Shown one piece after another: positions 46,633 through 59,512 of a stretch of DNA of 64,000 nt; the first letter of the stretch is position 1, and each line of letters starts with the position of its first letter. Position numbers and translations under genes: made by a program. The DNA comes from Sweltsa coloradensis (taxonomy: Eukaryota; Arthropoda; Insecta; Plecoptera; Chloroperlidae), in assembly GCA_024449915.1 (NCBI GenBank), contig JAMZAV010001431.1:85839-149838 (forward strand), read 5' to 3'. The notes beneath the pieces are model-generated. The model was not told where the DNA came from. It saw only the letters and a list, made by a program, of their open reading frames with translations, and made no database searches.

Positions 46633-49600
46633 ATGTAAGATTCGGTTGCAAGAAGAGTGGACACTCTTCTTGCTTGCAGTTCTAATAAAACAGCAACGTG
46701 TACAAAATATTGCATCTAAAATTGTATATAACAAAATACGCTCTACTGTCGTAAAATATTACTTTGTATAGGGAATTCCTATCTGATCTATTGAAGTTGT
46801 TGTTATTGATGTGTTTTCTAACACGTTGGTGGTAACGTGCGTGCTTACGGACTTTCTGTGGTTGCCGGGTCTTCGGGTTGTCTTCCGTAGCAAGTCCCAG
46901 TTCCAGGTGCAGGTCTAAGCCATGAGTGTGTGTTGACGGGAGTTGCTTCGAGGCGAGGGTTAAATCTTTCTCCTAGCACCAACACTGGGACTGTATGTTG
47001 GTTTATGAGGTGTTAGGTCAATACTAGAGCGGACACTGGTGATGAAGCTAAGCATCAAACACCAAGGTTGTAATTTCGTCTATTTGCTAATACACTTTAA
47101 AATCTATATGTAGAAACCTCGTGCCGCGAAGAGCCTTGCTAAAGCACGTGATAAAACTTACACGGCACATGTAGTTCGTTCTTCCATAAGTGCTCCTTGC
47201 ACAGGGAAGGGAAATGTCTCACTGGGCAGTCTTTGAGGGCTGGCGGCAGGTCGTTCCATGGGTTAACAACCCGGGGAAAGAAAAAGCACGTAAATAATAA
47301 AAAATATAAGTCTAAATAATTTTGTTTCTGGTTTAAAAATGCAGAACTTCACCACAAATAATATTATGCACTAGAAAGTTTCAATTTGGAAACAATTTAT
47401 TTCGTTCTTTCAGTTGAAGATGATGTTCACTACAAATAAAACAATGCAATAAAACGTTTTTAAAATGACGCGCCAGTCTTTTTTCAAACTTTTGACTACC
47501 TATGAACAGAAAGCTAGTATGCCTAATCTTATAAAGCCAACATACAGTTTGCTACTCCAAACTTTTTCTTATGACTTGATGTACAACTTCAGTTCTGTAC
47601 AAACCGCCTTAAAATTGTTGCTTATCAGTATAATAAATGCGTGGGTTCAGCTAGGAGAGGTGCCGGCATGAAGAGCGTAGCTTTGTACGTAACGACGGCT
47701 GTCTTCTGCGCAGACGAAATATTACGAAGGCAGCAAATCTTTTCGCTTGCACCCATCAACAAGGATGAAAGTTATCTGCGCACTAGGAGCATTAGTGCCC
47801 AACTTATCCCAGCCCGCGTGCTTTCGACCAAGCCACCACCAAGTACGCGGAACTTCTGCTTCATGTCTGCATTATGAAGGGTGTGTTCAAAGAGTTTGAC
47901 AATTAGCTCACGTTTATTGTGAACCAACTCGGCCAGTGTGAACTATAGTCAGAGATGTCGGGTCTCTTGCTACAAGTTGGCGAGACAATATAGTGATACG
48001 AACGAGAACCAGTGAGTGCCTAAGTCGCGTGCAACGTTGCCTCAATCCACTACCTCTTAATTTGTTGAATGCATCCAAGGGAGGGAAAGGAGACATAAAT
48101 TGTCTAAATAAACAAAACTATAAACTACTATATAAAAACTAAACATGTTCTAAGGTTGCCCCATTGTGGTCTTAAATATTGTGTCTGAAAGCAGACCACG
48201 TTATCAAGTGTGCCAAACAGATTGTTCGCTAAAGTGACGGACGATGCATGAAGCTCGCCGGGCTCTGCTTTTGAGAGACGCGATACTAGTATTGCTGGTG
48301 TCGCTGTTGCTGCTGTGTAGATGTGCCGCCAAGAAGAGCCGCTAGACGCTACCTTCATGGCAGTGTTAAGACGCACTGCATACCTACGTCTTCAAACTGC
48401 ACACATTACCATTGCATAATAATATTATGATCATCACATCACGCTAAAGAAAAAATAATAATTCGAACTCATTTTTTGCTACGACTAATAAATATTTTCA
48501 ACTTGAATAACGATAAAGGTGGGTGTGAATTTACTTGTAGTAGACTAGGACACACAAGCTCTGGCCATGGTGAGTAAAGTTTTTGCAATATACAGCTAGA
48601 TTGACTAGGACTAAAGAGCGAACGTCTGATAGCTGTATTCAGCTGGCCTTATAACCAGACTGGGATGACGTTTTGTTTCATGTCTACGTCGTCAATAATC
48701 AATGTATTATATTATCACGAAAAATGCTCACTTAACAAAATGTTCACTTTTGAGATTTGAATTGTCCCGTTCTTCAATGGAGACACTGGTGTAATGTATA
48801 ACTAACTTTCGTGTTGAACAATATTATTCACGCGGTCTACATCAACCTTTACCACCGTACTACATAAAAGCAAACCTAGTGCGATGCTTAATAACACCGT
48901 GCAATGCTTGACGTCATACATAAATGTATCAGCCTTATTATTCCTCATGATGCTTGCAGTTTGCTCTTGTAACGTGCAGGCGCTTGAGTGTTCGAGTATA
49001 CTACAAGTAATAACAACGCACGCATATAACTATTAGTGAGATTTACGTGCTGGAATTTAATTTTAACAAAATACCAAAATATTGTAAACGTGTGTATTGT
49101 TATATGACTGAGATAACAAATTTTTATTTTGTATGTAAATAATTTTCCATTAATTTATTAGTGCATTGGACAAAATTTTGTAACATTCAGTTTCAGGTGT
49201 CCAGCTACAAATGTTAAGACTAAGTATGCAGTTTGGACATAATTTCCTAGTAGATAAACATGACATTGACCTAAAAATGCAATTGTTAGACGAAATGCGA
49301 CCATGCTTTTGTATGTGGATATAGTGGTTGTTTTAGAGCCATGTGGTGACATATTCTTCTTATTGTGATATCAGATGAAATGATGATATGTTACTTAGTA
49401 GAAGTGTTATAAGGCTTGTTACGACCTGTAGCAACTAGAAGCAGCAGTGTTAAGTTTGTGGTGCTTAGAAACTTGTTAATGTTATCTAGGGTAAACTATT
49501 GTTGGCTCAACGTTTATTTGGCTAGCAGCTAATGGGTCTGCTGCCAGGACCGTGCTGACAAGAGCACTCACTTGCACACTAGCCTTCCAAAGCAGATTCT

Positions 49601-51272
49601 TAGGCGACTACAAAACACTCGAAGGCCTAATGCGTTCTTACATCTTATTCGCCAATAATAGCAACTAAAAGTTAAAAGGGACAATATTGTAGGTTGAAAA
49701 AGAAACATATTTTCTTTGTATTCCAAATTAAAATCATCTAGTTTAATTCGAGATTTTAAGTAAACAGGAGATTGTTTAATTCCTTTTCAAATGAATGGGT
49801 GATGCCAGATATTCAAGTGATTATTGCGTATACACAATATTAAGAATTGACTACTATCTATTTTCACATCAGCAGTCCACTTTATCAGAGTCCACTCAAC
49901 TTTATTGTTCGTAAAATATTTAAGCGTACCTGAAACACTTTCAAAGTAAGACATGTTTCCTCTCTCTATATAAGCGATTTGGAGTTATTTATAACATCCA
50001 TAGCTCAGATGAAGAAGTCATCTCTTTGAACCCACGTCACTCCAAAGTCTAGCTAGCTAGACTGTGCAAAGTGAGTGCTTTAGTTGATCAGGTTTTTAAT
50101 TTCAATAGGTCTCTAAAATGGGCACTGGTAGTGCTAGTGATGCTCTCTTAAAGATGTAGAGATAATATGAAATTATTAATATTGCCAACTCCAACCAATG
50201 AACAGAGGAACTCCTCTCGATTCGATCACTTGCACGTCATTAAACCCTCCCACTTTGATCTATGTACCAAAACCGTCATGGGACATTGACTCACGACTGA
50301 CAAAAGAGCTCGGATTAACACAGTGCTTCGCCAATTGCCATTCTATAGGGCGACGCGGCTCGAGGCTGTACGGAGTCTATAGCTTGGTTGCTCGAAGCGA
50401 TCCCATTATGCATCTGTAACAGGAAATACGTCTAGATATTAATGTCGATAGTAGAGAAAAATAAATCACATTTTATGAATTACTGGTCCCCTCCAAGATA
50501 CCAATAATTTGGAACAGCTGTAAAAAGCAAACGAACCTAAGTGCTGACTCTTGCTTAGGTAAAACCTTAGTGATTTCACTTTGATGGGAATTCGAACTTA
50601 AAGGTTCTGAGACTGTTCTGACTGGTTCTGAAATCAGCTGAACATTCCCCCAAAAGGAAAGTTCTTCGAGGCGATGACTATGCATGTTATTTTTCTAGAC
50701 GAATAAACAATGCCGCTAAGCCAAACCAAAGCAACATCTGACATTAGGGAAGTACTGTGTATAGCAAGCAGTCTGGCTAGTAAAGGTAACGAAAAGCCAG
50801 CTTTAGGTATAATTTTGCTTTCAAAATACAAATCAAGTTATAAGTCGTCTAGGTCTGTTGTAAATTATTTTCAGTACAACGAATGTACAGCTTCATGCCA
50901 GGTAGTTGTAATTCATGAGTCCCGTAATGATGCCTTTTCCAAAGGCGTTTCCAATGGTAATGACATCGAAATCTCGTTGTGATACAATGTAGTCGATTTA
51001 TGATGTTGATTTTCTATAAACTATCTTCTTCGACTTTGAGCTCTGCTACAGCGATGCCTCGTCAGTGAAAGAGCAGTAGGATCCGGGGATGTACGGACTG
51101 ACGGACAAGATGACAAACAGTGTGTTCGGGAAGTCGTACTCATTGATGGCTGTAGCTGATCTGCAAGGCGATACTCTAAGAGCTACGTTAAATTCAAATC
51201 AAACGCGCCGTATGTTATATGGTGGCGTTATTTATCACATTTAACGTGGACCTTACGGACTCACCCTGCAGG
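46633..51272. other. no supported gene
   Basis: I recognise no domain, tRNA or organised repeat. Short open frames occur throughout without splice or composition support. A 46860-47280 segment of higher GC may be an old retroposon but gives no second copy in this window. Confidence 0.4.
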
Positions 51273-51382
51273 AGTCCGTGGTTCAGTGGGCTTGTCGTTC
51301 TGGCAGCAATGTTCAGTTACTATTCTAAGTCCGTGGTTCAGTGGGCTTGTCGTTCTGGCAGCAATGTTCAGTTACTATTCTA
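51273..51382. repeat. exact 55-bp tandem duplication
   Basis: Two adjacent identical 55-bp units each start AGTCCGTGGTTCAGTGGGC. The third start (AGTCCATG) diverges at once. Recent local duplication. Confidence 0.95.
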
Positions 51383-53434
51383 AGTCCATGCTGCTTGGAT
51401 GGCTTGTGGATGTAACACGCGCCATATTTTAACGACTTTTGTCAAATTTTATTGGGTAACTTATTTCAATCGGATTTATATTGAAATATGACTTGTAAGT
51501 AAGGCTGCGCGAGTAGGCCTACTTCTCTGAAAAACTTCTATAATTCATTTCTTACCATATCTCAACACGAGGTCCACTGACTTTTTTGAAAGATTTTGCT
51601 AAAGATGGTTCAGACTTAAAAAGTAATTCAAACAAGACTTTCCGCACACACTGGCACTGAGACTGAACGTGTTCTTATATATCTCTCTCTTCAGGCTTGA
51701 ACATTAGAAAGAGCCACTAGCACAAGAACAGGTTCACCCACCGCCTAGAAAACAGTAAGTTAGCGCATTACACGGCGTTTTATAAATCACGTTTTATCAT
51801 CTTGTTGCAAAATATTATTGAATGAGAAAAATGTATTATTGTACGAATGAATCGTTATGAAATGTTCCAAAAATATTTTATGCTAAGTTATGAAAGAAAA
51901 TAAGAGAGCACCTTATTCTTTGTTCTAAAATGTGCATTGTTGATACAAATTAAATAACATCTCCTAATGGGGATTTTTGTAAAGAAATATCTATTATGAA
52001 AGGAATTTGGATAAGGCATAATGGTGTGATGACAAATTTGGCAAATCTTAACATTTACACAACATATCTCAAATTGCCTTACATAAACAATGTCTACGCC
52101 TGTAACTGTACAGAATGAATCGCTTCATTTCTCTGCTCCTTCACCCAAAGAACTCCTTATTTTTATTACGTGAAATCCAGACCCGAGTTGGGGAAATTAC
52201 AAACACAAGGAGGTTGGATTTGGTCACTGTTTATTTCAGATTGTTGCCCAGATGCCTATTTTTAAATTTGTCAATTTATATTCTCGCAGTTATCTGTAAG
52301 AAACTTGTAAGTATTTTTGGTCTCAGATTGACAGATTCACACAAACTGAAATAAAACAACCTTCCATACATCATATCCAGAGAAGCGATTGACAGCGATA
52401 ATATTCCACTCCCTCTTATCCCGCATGCATGTAAGCTGACGAAGAGAACAAGAACAACCAAGGTAATGTAACTGTTGCTCGTTTTCGGCAGATTCTATCA
52501 ATTTTTTAAAAGTATTATGTATTGATTTTTGTAATCAACAATTCCTAAAACATCCTTAAATACACGGAATCTGGAAAATGACGACTTTTAAGCCGTCCCA
52601 GCAACGAAGCATACTTCTTTATGTATAAAGTTGTTCCAAATTAATAGTCTAGATGATGATGGCGTCGCCCACCATCCCTAACTAGGGCCAACCCCGAAGC
52701 AAGTAAGCAGATGCTAACGTCGCCGACAAGTGGATTACAGCCAATCAGCGGTCCCCAATTTAAAATACTGGTCGCTCATTGGCCTGCCGAGGGCGCGTAC
52801 ATCGGCATACTTGCTGTGGAACAACTTTTTATACTATCAAATATTCCATCGCTCTGGAGTCTGGTTAGTCTGCTGCGCTTTTCTCTCGTCGTTGGCAGTG
52901 TTGGTCCGGAGCGACTTTACACAGCCCCCCACTGAAAAACGATCGCCACGTGTAGGGCTTAAGTCGTGACTGAATGTTGAGGATATTAAAAAAATTATGA
53001 ATGAATTCACTCTCGGAAGATGGCTAAACAGTGGAAAGTTGGTTGAATGAAAGAGGGGCATATTATAAAATATGTCCTCAAAATAAGTTTATAATACAAA
53101 CTAGCCATTATTTTAACATTCCTTAAAAATATTGATAGAGTGAGCAAATTACAAATTTGTGCAGTTATTTTTCATATTGTCGCTTTGTCGTAGAACACCG
53201 TTCTCTACAACGTCCCTCCGCACACTAAGGGTTAAAACTGTCCCAGGTTCTAGTATGCAATTCCATACAATTTGTGTGGGGCCCAACCACAAATGTATGT
53301 TTTTTGTCGAGGACCATCTAAACCAGTTGTTGACGGATGAGCATATTATGACGTCTTACTTTTTGCAATGCAGTTGAAACAGAGCGCGAGAATTTTGTTT
53401 GCGGGACACAAATTAATTGTAAATATTTAGTACA
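51383..53434. other. no supported gene
   Basis: AT-rich, short unrecognised frames only; no repeat structure noticed. Confidence 0.4.
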
Positions 53435-53544
53435 ATTCAAAAATTTAAAAAGTCACCGTGGTCTAGCTGGCTAAGGCACCTACCTGGAATGTAGGAGACC
53501 CGGGTACGAAACCCGGTCGGCATGGACTTTTTAAATTATTGAAT
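53435..53544 (+). mobile_element. tRNA-like sequence enclosed by inverted repeats of about 20 bp
   Basis: The centre folds like a tRNA. It has a D-arm region TGGTCTAGCTGGCTAAGG, an anticodon stem CCTAC with loop CTGGAAT and GTAGG, and a T arm CCGGG-TACGAAA-CCCGG. The loop would place GGA in the anticodon. Outside the acceptor the pairing continues: ATTCAAAAATTTAAAAAGTC on the left mirrors GACTTTTTAAATTATTGAAT on the right. A long terminal stem of this kind is not part of a tRNA gene, so it is more likely a small element with a tRNA core. A functional tRNA is possible but less likely. Confidence 0.6.
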
Positions 53545-54447
53545 AGGGAAGTCTCACCAGTTTTAGATATTAGCGCTGGTGTACAGAATCAGTCGATATT
53601 CACTTAATAACACCATCGCCGTAGTTTATAACACTCTAAAGTAAAAACTGTATATTCCACAGAGGTACAAAGTTTTACGTTTACTTTTTCCCGCGCTTTT
53701 ATCGTGAAAAGACGTGTGACATCATAACCCTAAAGACATTGTTGGTAATGAATGAAATTGACCACGGTCTTCTAGATCACGGATCTAAATTCACCTCTCG
53801 GCCGTTCACCAGCTTCATTGTTGACATTTTCTTTATAAATGTTTTCGTAAAACCATTAAACGTTAAAAATGTATACACAAATGTGCAAATGTTATATCTT
53901 GTTATACAAATTATTTTTTATTAGTATTTCTTAATCATACTACAAACAAGTTTTATTCTAAGAGTGCTTCTAGAAGTAAGATAATCATCAAAAATGCTGT
54001 TTATATTCAATGACCACACGGTGATTGGTTGTAGGGTTATGACGTATTGCCCTGTTTTTCCCGTGCTGAAAATATTTTTGAAATAACGAAAATGTTATAT
54101 TTATGTAATCAGAAACTGGCCCTGAATATAGTAGAATAATAAAAAATATTTGTGATCTTCCCTATTGTATTAAATATTATCAATTCCATCCACGGGAGTG
54201 TTTCCCAACCAACCAACCAAATCGAGAATAAACAGACATCCGGTACAAGTATTGTCTTAAACTCACAATAAATAATGAATTGAAAATAGGCTGAGAATGT
54301 CAATTACAATTAAACAACAATATTTTTTGTTTCTGAACAAATCGTTTTTGCATGTAAACCAAGGTGTATCGAATCTTACACGCTCAAGGTTACCTAAAAT
54401 TTCGCACTGTAATGACTCGCCATAACCTTAATTATATATGTATCTTA

Positions 54448-55969
54448 CTAAGAAAACGCTAAAGTCCCGCCGCGTTGATGGATGAGCTTTTTTTAAGTTT
54501 TTAGTTTGCGTGGGATATCTTTACTTTTGCAAGTGCTTTGTTTTGTTGCCTACGCATTGTAGGTGATTGTTGTCAAGTTTGAAACTTGTCAATTTGTTAT
54601 TATTTACCGTAAAAAACTTATATTAAAAGCTTTATTGGATGAGTGAAGCGAAGACTTCAATTTGACTATATGTTTTTTTGGTTGTTTTTTTACTTACGTT
54701 ACCCCAGGAAAAATAGCTCGGGAGTTTTGTTTTTGTTAGTATTTTTGTCTGTTTGTTCGCTCTCTACCAGGCAAACGGCGTATGCGATCTTAATGAAAAT
54801 TGGAGGGGACCTTCGAAATCTCTAAACTTAGAGCTGTATTGTTTTTGGGTACAATCGAAGAAATATTTCTTATAAATATCGTTCTTTTACGATTTTTTTC
54901 GATTTTAAGTGCGATATTTACGCGATATTTGGCAAACGGCTACTCCGATATTGATGAAACTTTATAGGAACGTTTAAAATCGCCAAAATCAAATATGTTA
55001 TGATTTTAGAGACATTTGAAAAGATATTTCTTATACAAATCGTACTTTTACGATTTTTTCTCCGGTTTTTAATACGATATTTTCGTGATATTTGGGGCGA
55101 TTTTAACCAAACGGGTGGGGCTATAACGTTCATATTTTACATTGACATAAAGATTACGGTGATGCAGTGCCTCTTGAAAGAAAAAGTTGAAAAAGTTATT
55201 CAAAATTCATAGAAATAAAGGTTTTAATATAAGCTTTTTACAGGTGTACAATGAACAAGACATCAAGTAACTATAGAAAAAGTAAAGAGATTTCACATAA
55301 AAACGTAATCATTGGACTGAAATATTTTAAAAAAAGCTCATCCATCAACGCAACTGGAAAAAACGTTCGCGTAGCGGCCTAGTTTCTATGGATTCTGGCT
55401 AACTTTTTCAACTTTTTCTTTCAAAAGGTACTTCAATCATCACCATAACCTAAATGTCCATGTATAATATGAACGTTGAAGTCCCACCTGTTTGGTCAGT
55501 ATTGGCCCAAATGGCACGAAAATATCGCACAAAAAATCAAAAGACTTATATTAAAAGCTTAATTTCTATGGATTCTGGCTAACTTTTTCAACTTTTTCTT
55601 TTAAAAGGTACTACATCACCATAACCTTAATGTCCATGTATAATATGAACGTTGTAGCCCCACCCGTTTTGTCAGAATTGGCCCAAATGGCACGAAAAAT
55701 CACACACAAAATCGAAAAAAATCGTAAAAGTATGATATTCATGAGAAATATTTCTTCGATTGTACCCAAAAACAATACAGCTCTAAGTTCAGAGATTTCG
55801 AAGGTCCCCTCCAATTTTCATCAAGATCGGATATGCCGTTTGCCCGGTAGAGAGCGAACAAACAGACAAAAATACAAAAACAAAAAAAACAAAAACAAAA
55901 ACAAAAAAACACCCGAGCTTAATTTTTTTGGGGGTCAGTGAAATTGAAGTCTTCGCTTCGCTCATCCAA
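54448..55969 (-). mobile_element. Helitron2/HINE-like copy B1, interrupted by copy B2
   Basis: The + strand left end is CTAAGAAAACGCTAAAGTCC, the inverse of the family's 3' terminus; the right end is CGCTTCGCTCATCCAA, the inverse of the 5' terminus. It contains two tandem units of about 180 bp (at 55383 and 55563, each starting TTTCTATGGATTCTGGC). The element is split at 54634/55383 by B2. Confidence 0.75.
54635..55382 (+). mobile_element. Helitron2/HINE-like copy B2, nested inside B1
   Basis: It starts TTGGATGAGTGAAGCGAAG and ends GCGTAGCGGCCTAG. The subterminal AGCTCATCCATCAACGC inverts the 5' end. Flanking bases A (left) and T (right) rejoin to the uninterrupted consensus GCTTTATTTCTATGG, so nothing was duplicated at the target. 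It is the same subfamily as the copy at 58557-59306: both carry an ACGTTACCCCAGG-like segment and the variant GAACGTTCGCG-type 3' end. Confidence 0.8.
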
Positions 55970-56575
55970 TTAAATTGATGTAAGACGAAGACCAAGTGTG
56001 GGCGTGTAAGTATGCAGGTGGTGTGGTGCTAGGGGTTTGCCTTGTCGATGGTCCTGTCAGTGACAGATAGGCAGCCAACCATAAATAAAGGGGTTGGTCT
56101 TGTCAACTGGCCATTCAGTAACACGTCTTTGGCGATGGACAGATTAGCCGAGTATTTTAATTTGATTTTAGCCCTTAGTTGCCATTTTCGGCTGCATCGG
56201 CGTGGTCCTTGGTGACGATCGCCTTGAACTATTATTTTATTGTTATAATTTACATTTTTGTCTTGTTAAAAGAAGAGTCGGCAAAACCGACAGAGTGTAA
56301 TTTTATACATGTATGTTATGTTAAGTATTTTCTATTGCTAGTTTATTAATAATCTGTAGAATTAGATTGCCCATCTGGCAACATGGCCAAGATAGCATAG
56401 AGGGGGTGGAAGTGTAGAAAGAGACAGTGGTGATCGGGTGCACGGAGAAGACGGTTGGGACAAAATTAATAAACCCACCTCAGACCTCTTGAAATCGTGG
56501 TGTCGAACCAAACGATCCGCGAGTGTATATTTATATTCTAAAATATATTACATGAAAAAAAATTGTTTTATAAAA
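55970..56575. other. unannotated spacer between repeat copies
   Basis: Moderate-GC sequence with no gene or repeat recognised. Confidence 0.4.
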
Positions 56576-57323
56576 CTAGGAAAACGCTAAAGTCCCGCCG
56601 CGTTGATGGATGAGCTTTTTTTTAAGTTTTTAGTTTGCGTGGGATATCTTTACTTTTGCAAATGCTTTGTTTTTCTGCCGACGCATTGTAGGTGATTGTT
56701 GTCAAGTTTCTATTGTTTCTTGTAATTTGTTATTATTTAACGTAAAAATCTTACATTAAAAGCTATATTTCTATGGATTCTGGCTATCTTTTTCAACATT
56801 TTCTTTCAAAAGGTACTACATTGTAGCCCCACCCGTTTGGTCAGAATAGGCCCAAATGGCACGAAAATATCGCACAAAAGTCAAAAAAAGTATATTAAAA
56901 GCTTTATTTCTCTCGATTCTGGCTAAATTTTTCAACTTTTTCTTTCAGAAAGCAAAACATCACCATTACCTTAATGTCCATGTGAAATATGAACGTTGTA
57001 GCCCCACCCGTTTGGTCAGAATTGGCCCAAATGGCACGAAAATATCGCACTAAAAATCGAAAAAAATCGTAAAAGTACGATATTCATGAGAAATATTTCT
57101 TCGATTGTACCCAAAAACGTGGCAAGTCTAAGTTCAGAGAAAACGAAGGTCGTGTCAAATTTTCATCAAGATCGCATATGCCGTTTGCCCGGTAGAGAGC
57201 GAACAAACAGACGGAAAAACAAACAAACAAACAAACAAAAAAACAAACAAACAAACAAAAAAACAACCGAGCTAAATTTTTTGGGGGGTCGGTGAAATTG
57301 AAGTCTTCGCTTCGCTCATCCGA
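56576..57323 (-). mobile_element. Helitron2/HINE-like copy C
   Basis: The + strand starts CTAGGAAAACGCTAAAGTCC, then CGCCGCGTTGATGGATGAGC, and ends CTTCGCTTCGCTCATCC. It has two imperfect internal tandem units and an (AAAC)n-like run before the 5' end. Confidence 0.8.
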
Positions 57324-57344
57324 CAACGCTTATATTTAAATGTA

Positions 57345-58104
57345 CTAGGAAAACGCTAAAGTCCCGCCGCGTTGATGGATGAGCTTTTTAAAGTTTCTAG
57401 TTTGTGTGGGATATCTTTACTTTTGCAAGTGCTTTGTTTTGCTGCCTACGCATTGTAGGTGATTGTTGTCAAGTTTCTATTGTTTCTTGTCAATTGGTAT
57501 TATTTACCGCAAAAAACTTAAATTAAAAGCTTTATTTCTATGAATTCTGGCTAACTTTTTCAACTTTTTTCTTTCAAAAGGTACTACATCACCATAACCT
57601 TAATGTCCATGTATAATATGAACGTTGTAGCCCCACCCGTTTGGTCAGAATTGACTCAAATGGCACTAAAATATCCACAAAATATCAAAAAACTTATATT
57701 AAAAGCTTTATTTCTATAGATTCTGGCTATTTTTTTTCATTTTTTTCTTTCAGAAAGCAATACATCACCATTAATTTAATGTCCATGTGAAATATGAACG
57801 GTGTAGCCCCACCCGTTTGGTCAGAATCGGCCCAAATGTCACGAAAATATCGCACTAAAAATCGAAAAAAATCTTAAAAGTACGATATTCATGAGAAATA
57901 TTTCTTCGATTGTACCCAAAAACGTAGCAAGTCTAAGTTCAGAGATTTCGAAGGTCCCCTTCAATTTTCATCAAGATCGGATATGCCGTTTGCCCGGTAG
58001 AGAGCGAACAAACAGATAGAAAAAAAAATTAAAAAAAAAAAAACACCCGAGCTAAATTTTTTGGGGGGGTCGGTGAAATTGAAGTCTTCGCTTCGCTCAT
58101 CCAA
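57345..58104 (-). mobile_element. Helitron2/HINE-like copy D
   Basis: It has the same ends as copy C and begins only 21 bp after it. Two internal units of about 175 bp start at about 57535 and 57710. Confidence 0.8.
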
Positions 58105-58556
58105 ATATGGTCTTGTAAAAAATTGCGAACTTGGAAAATATTTTGAAAATTTACCTTCACTTTAGAGCTTTATAAAAAAATTACAAAAATTTTAAAGGAA
58201 AAAGTACAAAACATAAGTCCTAATTTCAACATTTATCTTCAAAATAAAAAAAATATCAAAATCGTGTATGTAGTTACCGCTAAACTACTGATATTCGAAT
58301 GCATGTTTTGCAGCTATTTTAGGCCTTTTCAGCCCCAGCAAGTGGCGCACTCTGGCGATACGACCTTTTGAGTGACAGAATGGTTATTTATGTTCGAAAT
58401 AACAATTTCATTGGCCACAGCCACAGAGTAAAACTGTTCACCTAATGCAGAACACCACTCAATGCATAATACAATGTTTACTGTTTTGCTATATGAACAC
58501 GGCAACAGTAAGACATTGTGTTCTTAGTGTAAGCTGTTATGCTTGAATCAACCATA
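58105..58556. other. spacer without recognised features
   Basis: AT-rich spacer; nothing recognised. Confidence 0.4.
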
Positions 58557-59306
58557 CTAGGCCGCTTCGCGAACGCTTTTTCCAGTCGCGTTGATGGATG
58601 AGCTTTTTTTGGAATATTTCTGTCCAATGATTACGTTTTTATGTGGAATCTCCTTACTTTTTCTATCGTTACTTGATATTACTTGTTCATTATACACCTG
58701 TAAAAGGCTTATATTATAACCTTTATTTCTACGAATTTTGACCGACTTTTTCAACTTTTTTTTTCAAGAGGCACTTCATCACCATAATCTTTATGTCAAT
58801 GTAAAATATGAACGTTGTAGCCCTACCCGTTTGGTCAAAATCGGCAAAAATATCACGAAAATGTCGTATTAAAAACTGGAGAAAATATCGTAAAAGTACG
58901 ATTTCTATAAGAAATATTTTTTCAAATATCTCTAAAATCATAACATATATGATTTTAGTGATTTTAAACGTTCCTATAAAGTTTCATCAATATCGGAGTA
59001 GCCGTTTGCCAAATATCACGAAAATATCGCACAAAAATCGAAAAAAATCGTAAAAGAACGATATTTATGAGAAATATTTCTTCGATTGTACCCAAAAACA
59101 ATACAGCTCCAAGTTCAGAGATTTCGAAGGTCCCCTCCAATTTTCATCAAGATCGCATATGCCGTTTTCCCGGTAGAGAGCGAACAAACAGACAAAAAAA
59201 ACTAACAAAAACAAAACACCCGAGCTATTTTTCTTGGGGTAACGTAAGTAAAAAACAAACAAAAAAAACACAAAGTCAAATTGAAGTCTTCGCTTCGCTC
59301 ATCCAA
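58557..59306 (-). mobile_element. Helitron2/HINE-like copy E (B2 subfamily)
   Basis: It starts CTAGGCCGCTTCGCGAACGC and ends CGCTTCGCTCATCCAA. At 750 bp it is nearly the same length as B2 (748 bp). It shares B2's variant 3' terminus and internal segment, in the opposite orientation. Confidence 0.8.
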
Positions 59307-59369
59307 TTATTTTTCACGCTGAGCTTAATAAGAAACGTACACAGCATAATCATAATCGTGCATACGATA

Positions 59370-59411
59370 CTAGGAAAACGCTTAAGTCCCGCCGCGTTGT
59401 TGGATGAGCGT
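59370..59411 (-). mobile_element. solo 3' terminus of the Helitron2-like family
   Basis: CTAGGAAAACGCTTAAGTCC and CGCCGCGTTGTTGGATGAGC are present, but the sequence then departs from the family. Only the hairpin and subterminal repeat are retained. Confidence 0.7.
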
Positions 59412-59512
59412 AATTGGTGCATTGAGCTGCCATGTGTTATGCTGATTTTCTGTTGTTCTGTGAAAAAATCATTACTAAGTTGAAGATTTTTTTAAAATTA
59501 AATTAAATTAAA

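Noticed and set aside
55630..55941. 103-codon and similar frames (57086-57295, 59067-59483) in the repeat nest
   Set aside because: They recur because the Helitron-like repeat recurs. They contain Lys/Asn runs from A-rich tracts and show no protein domain.
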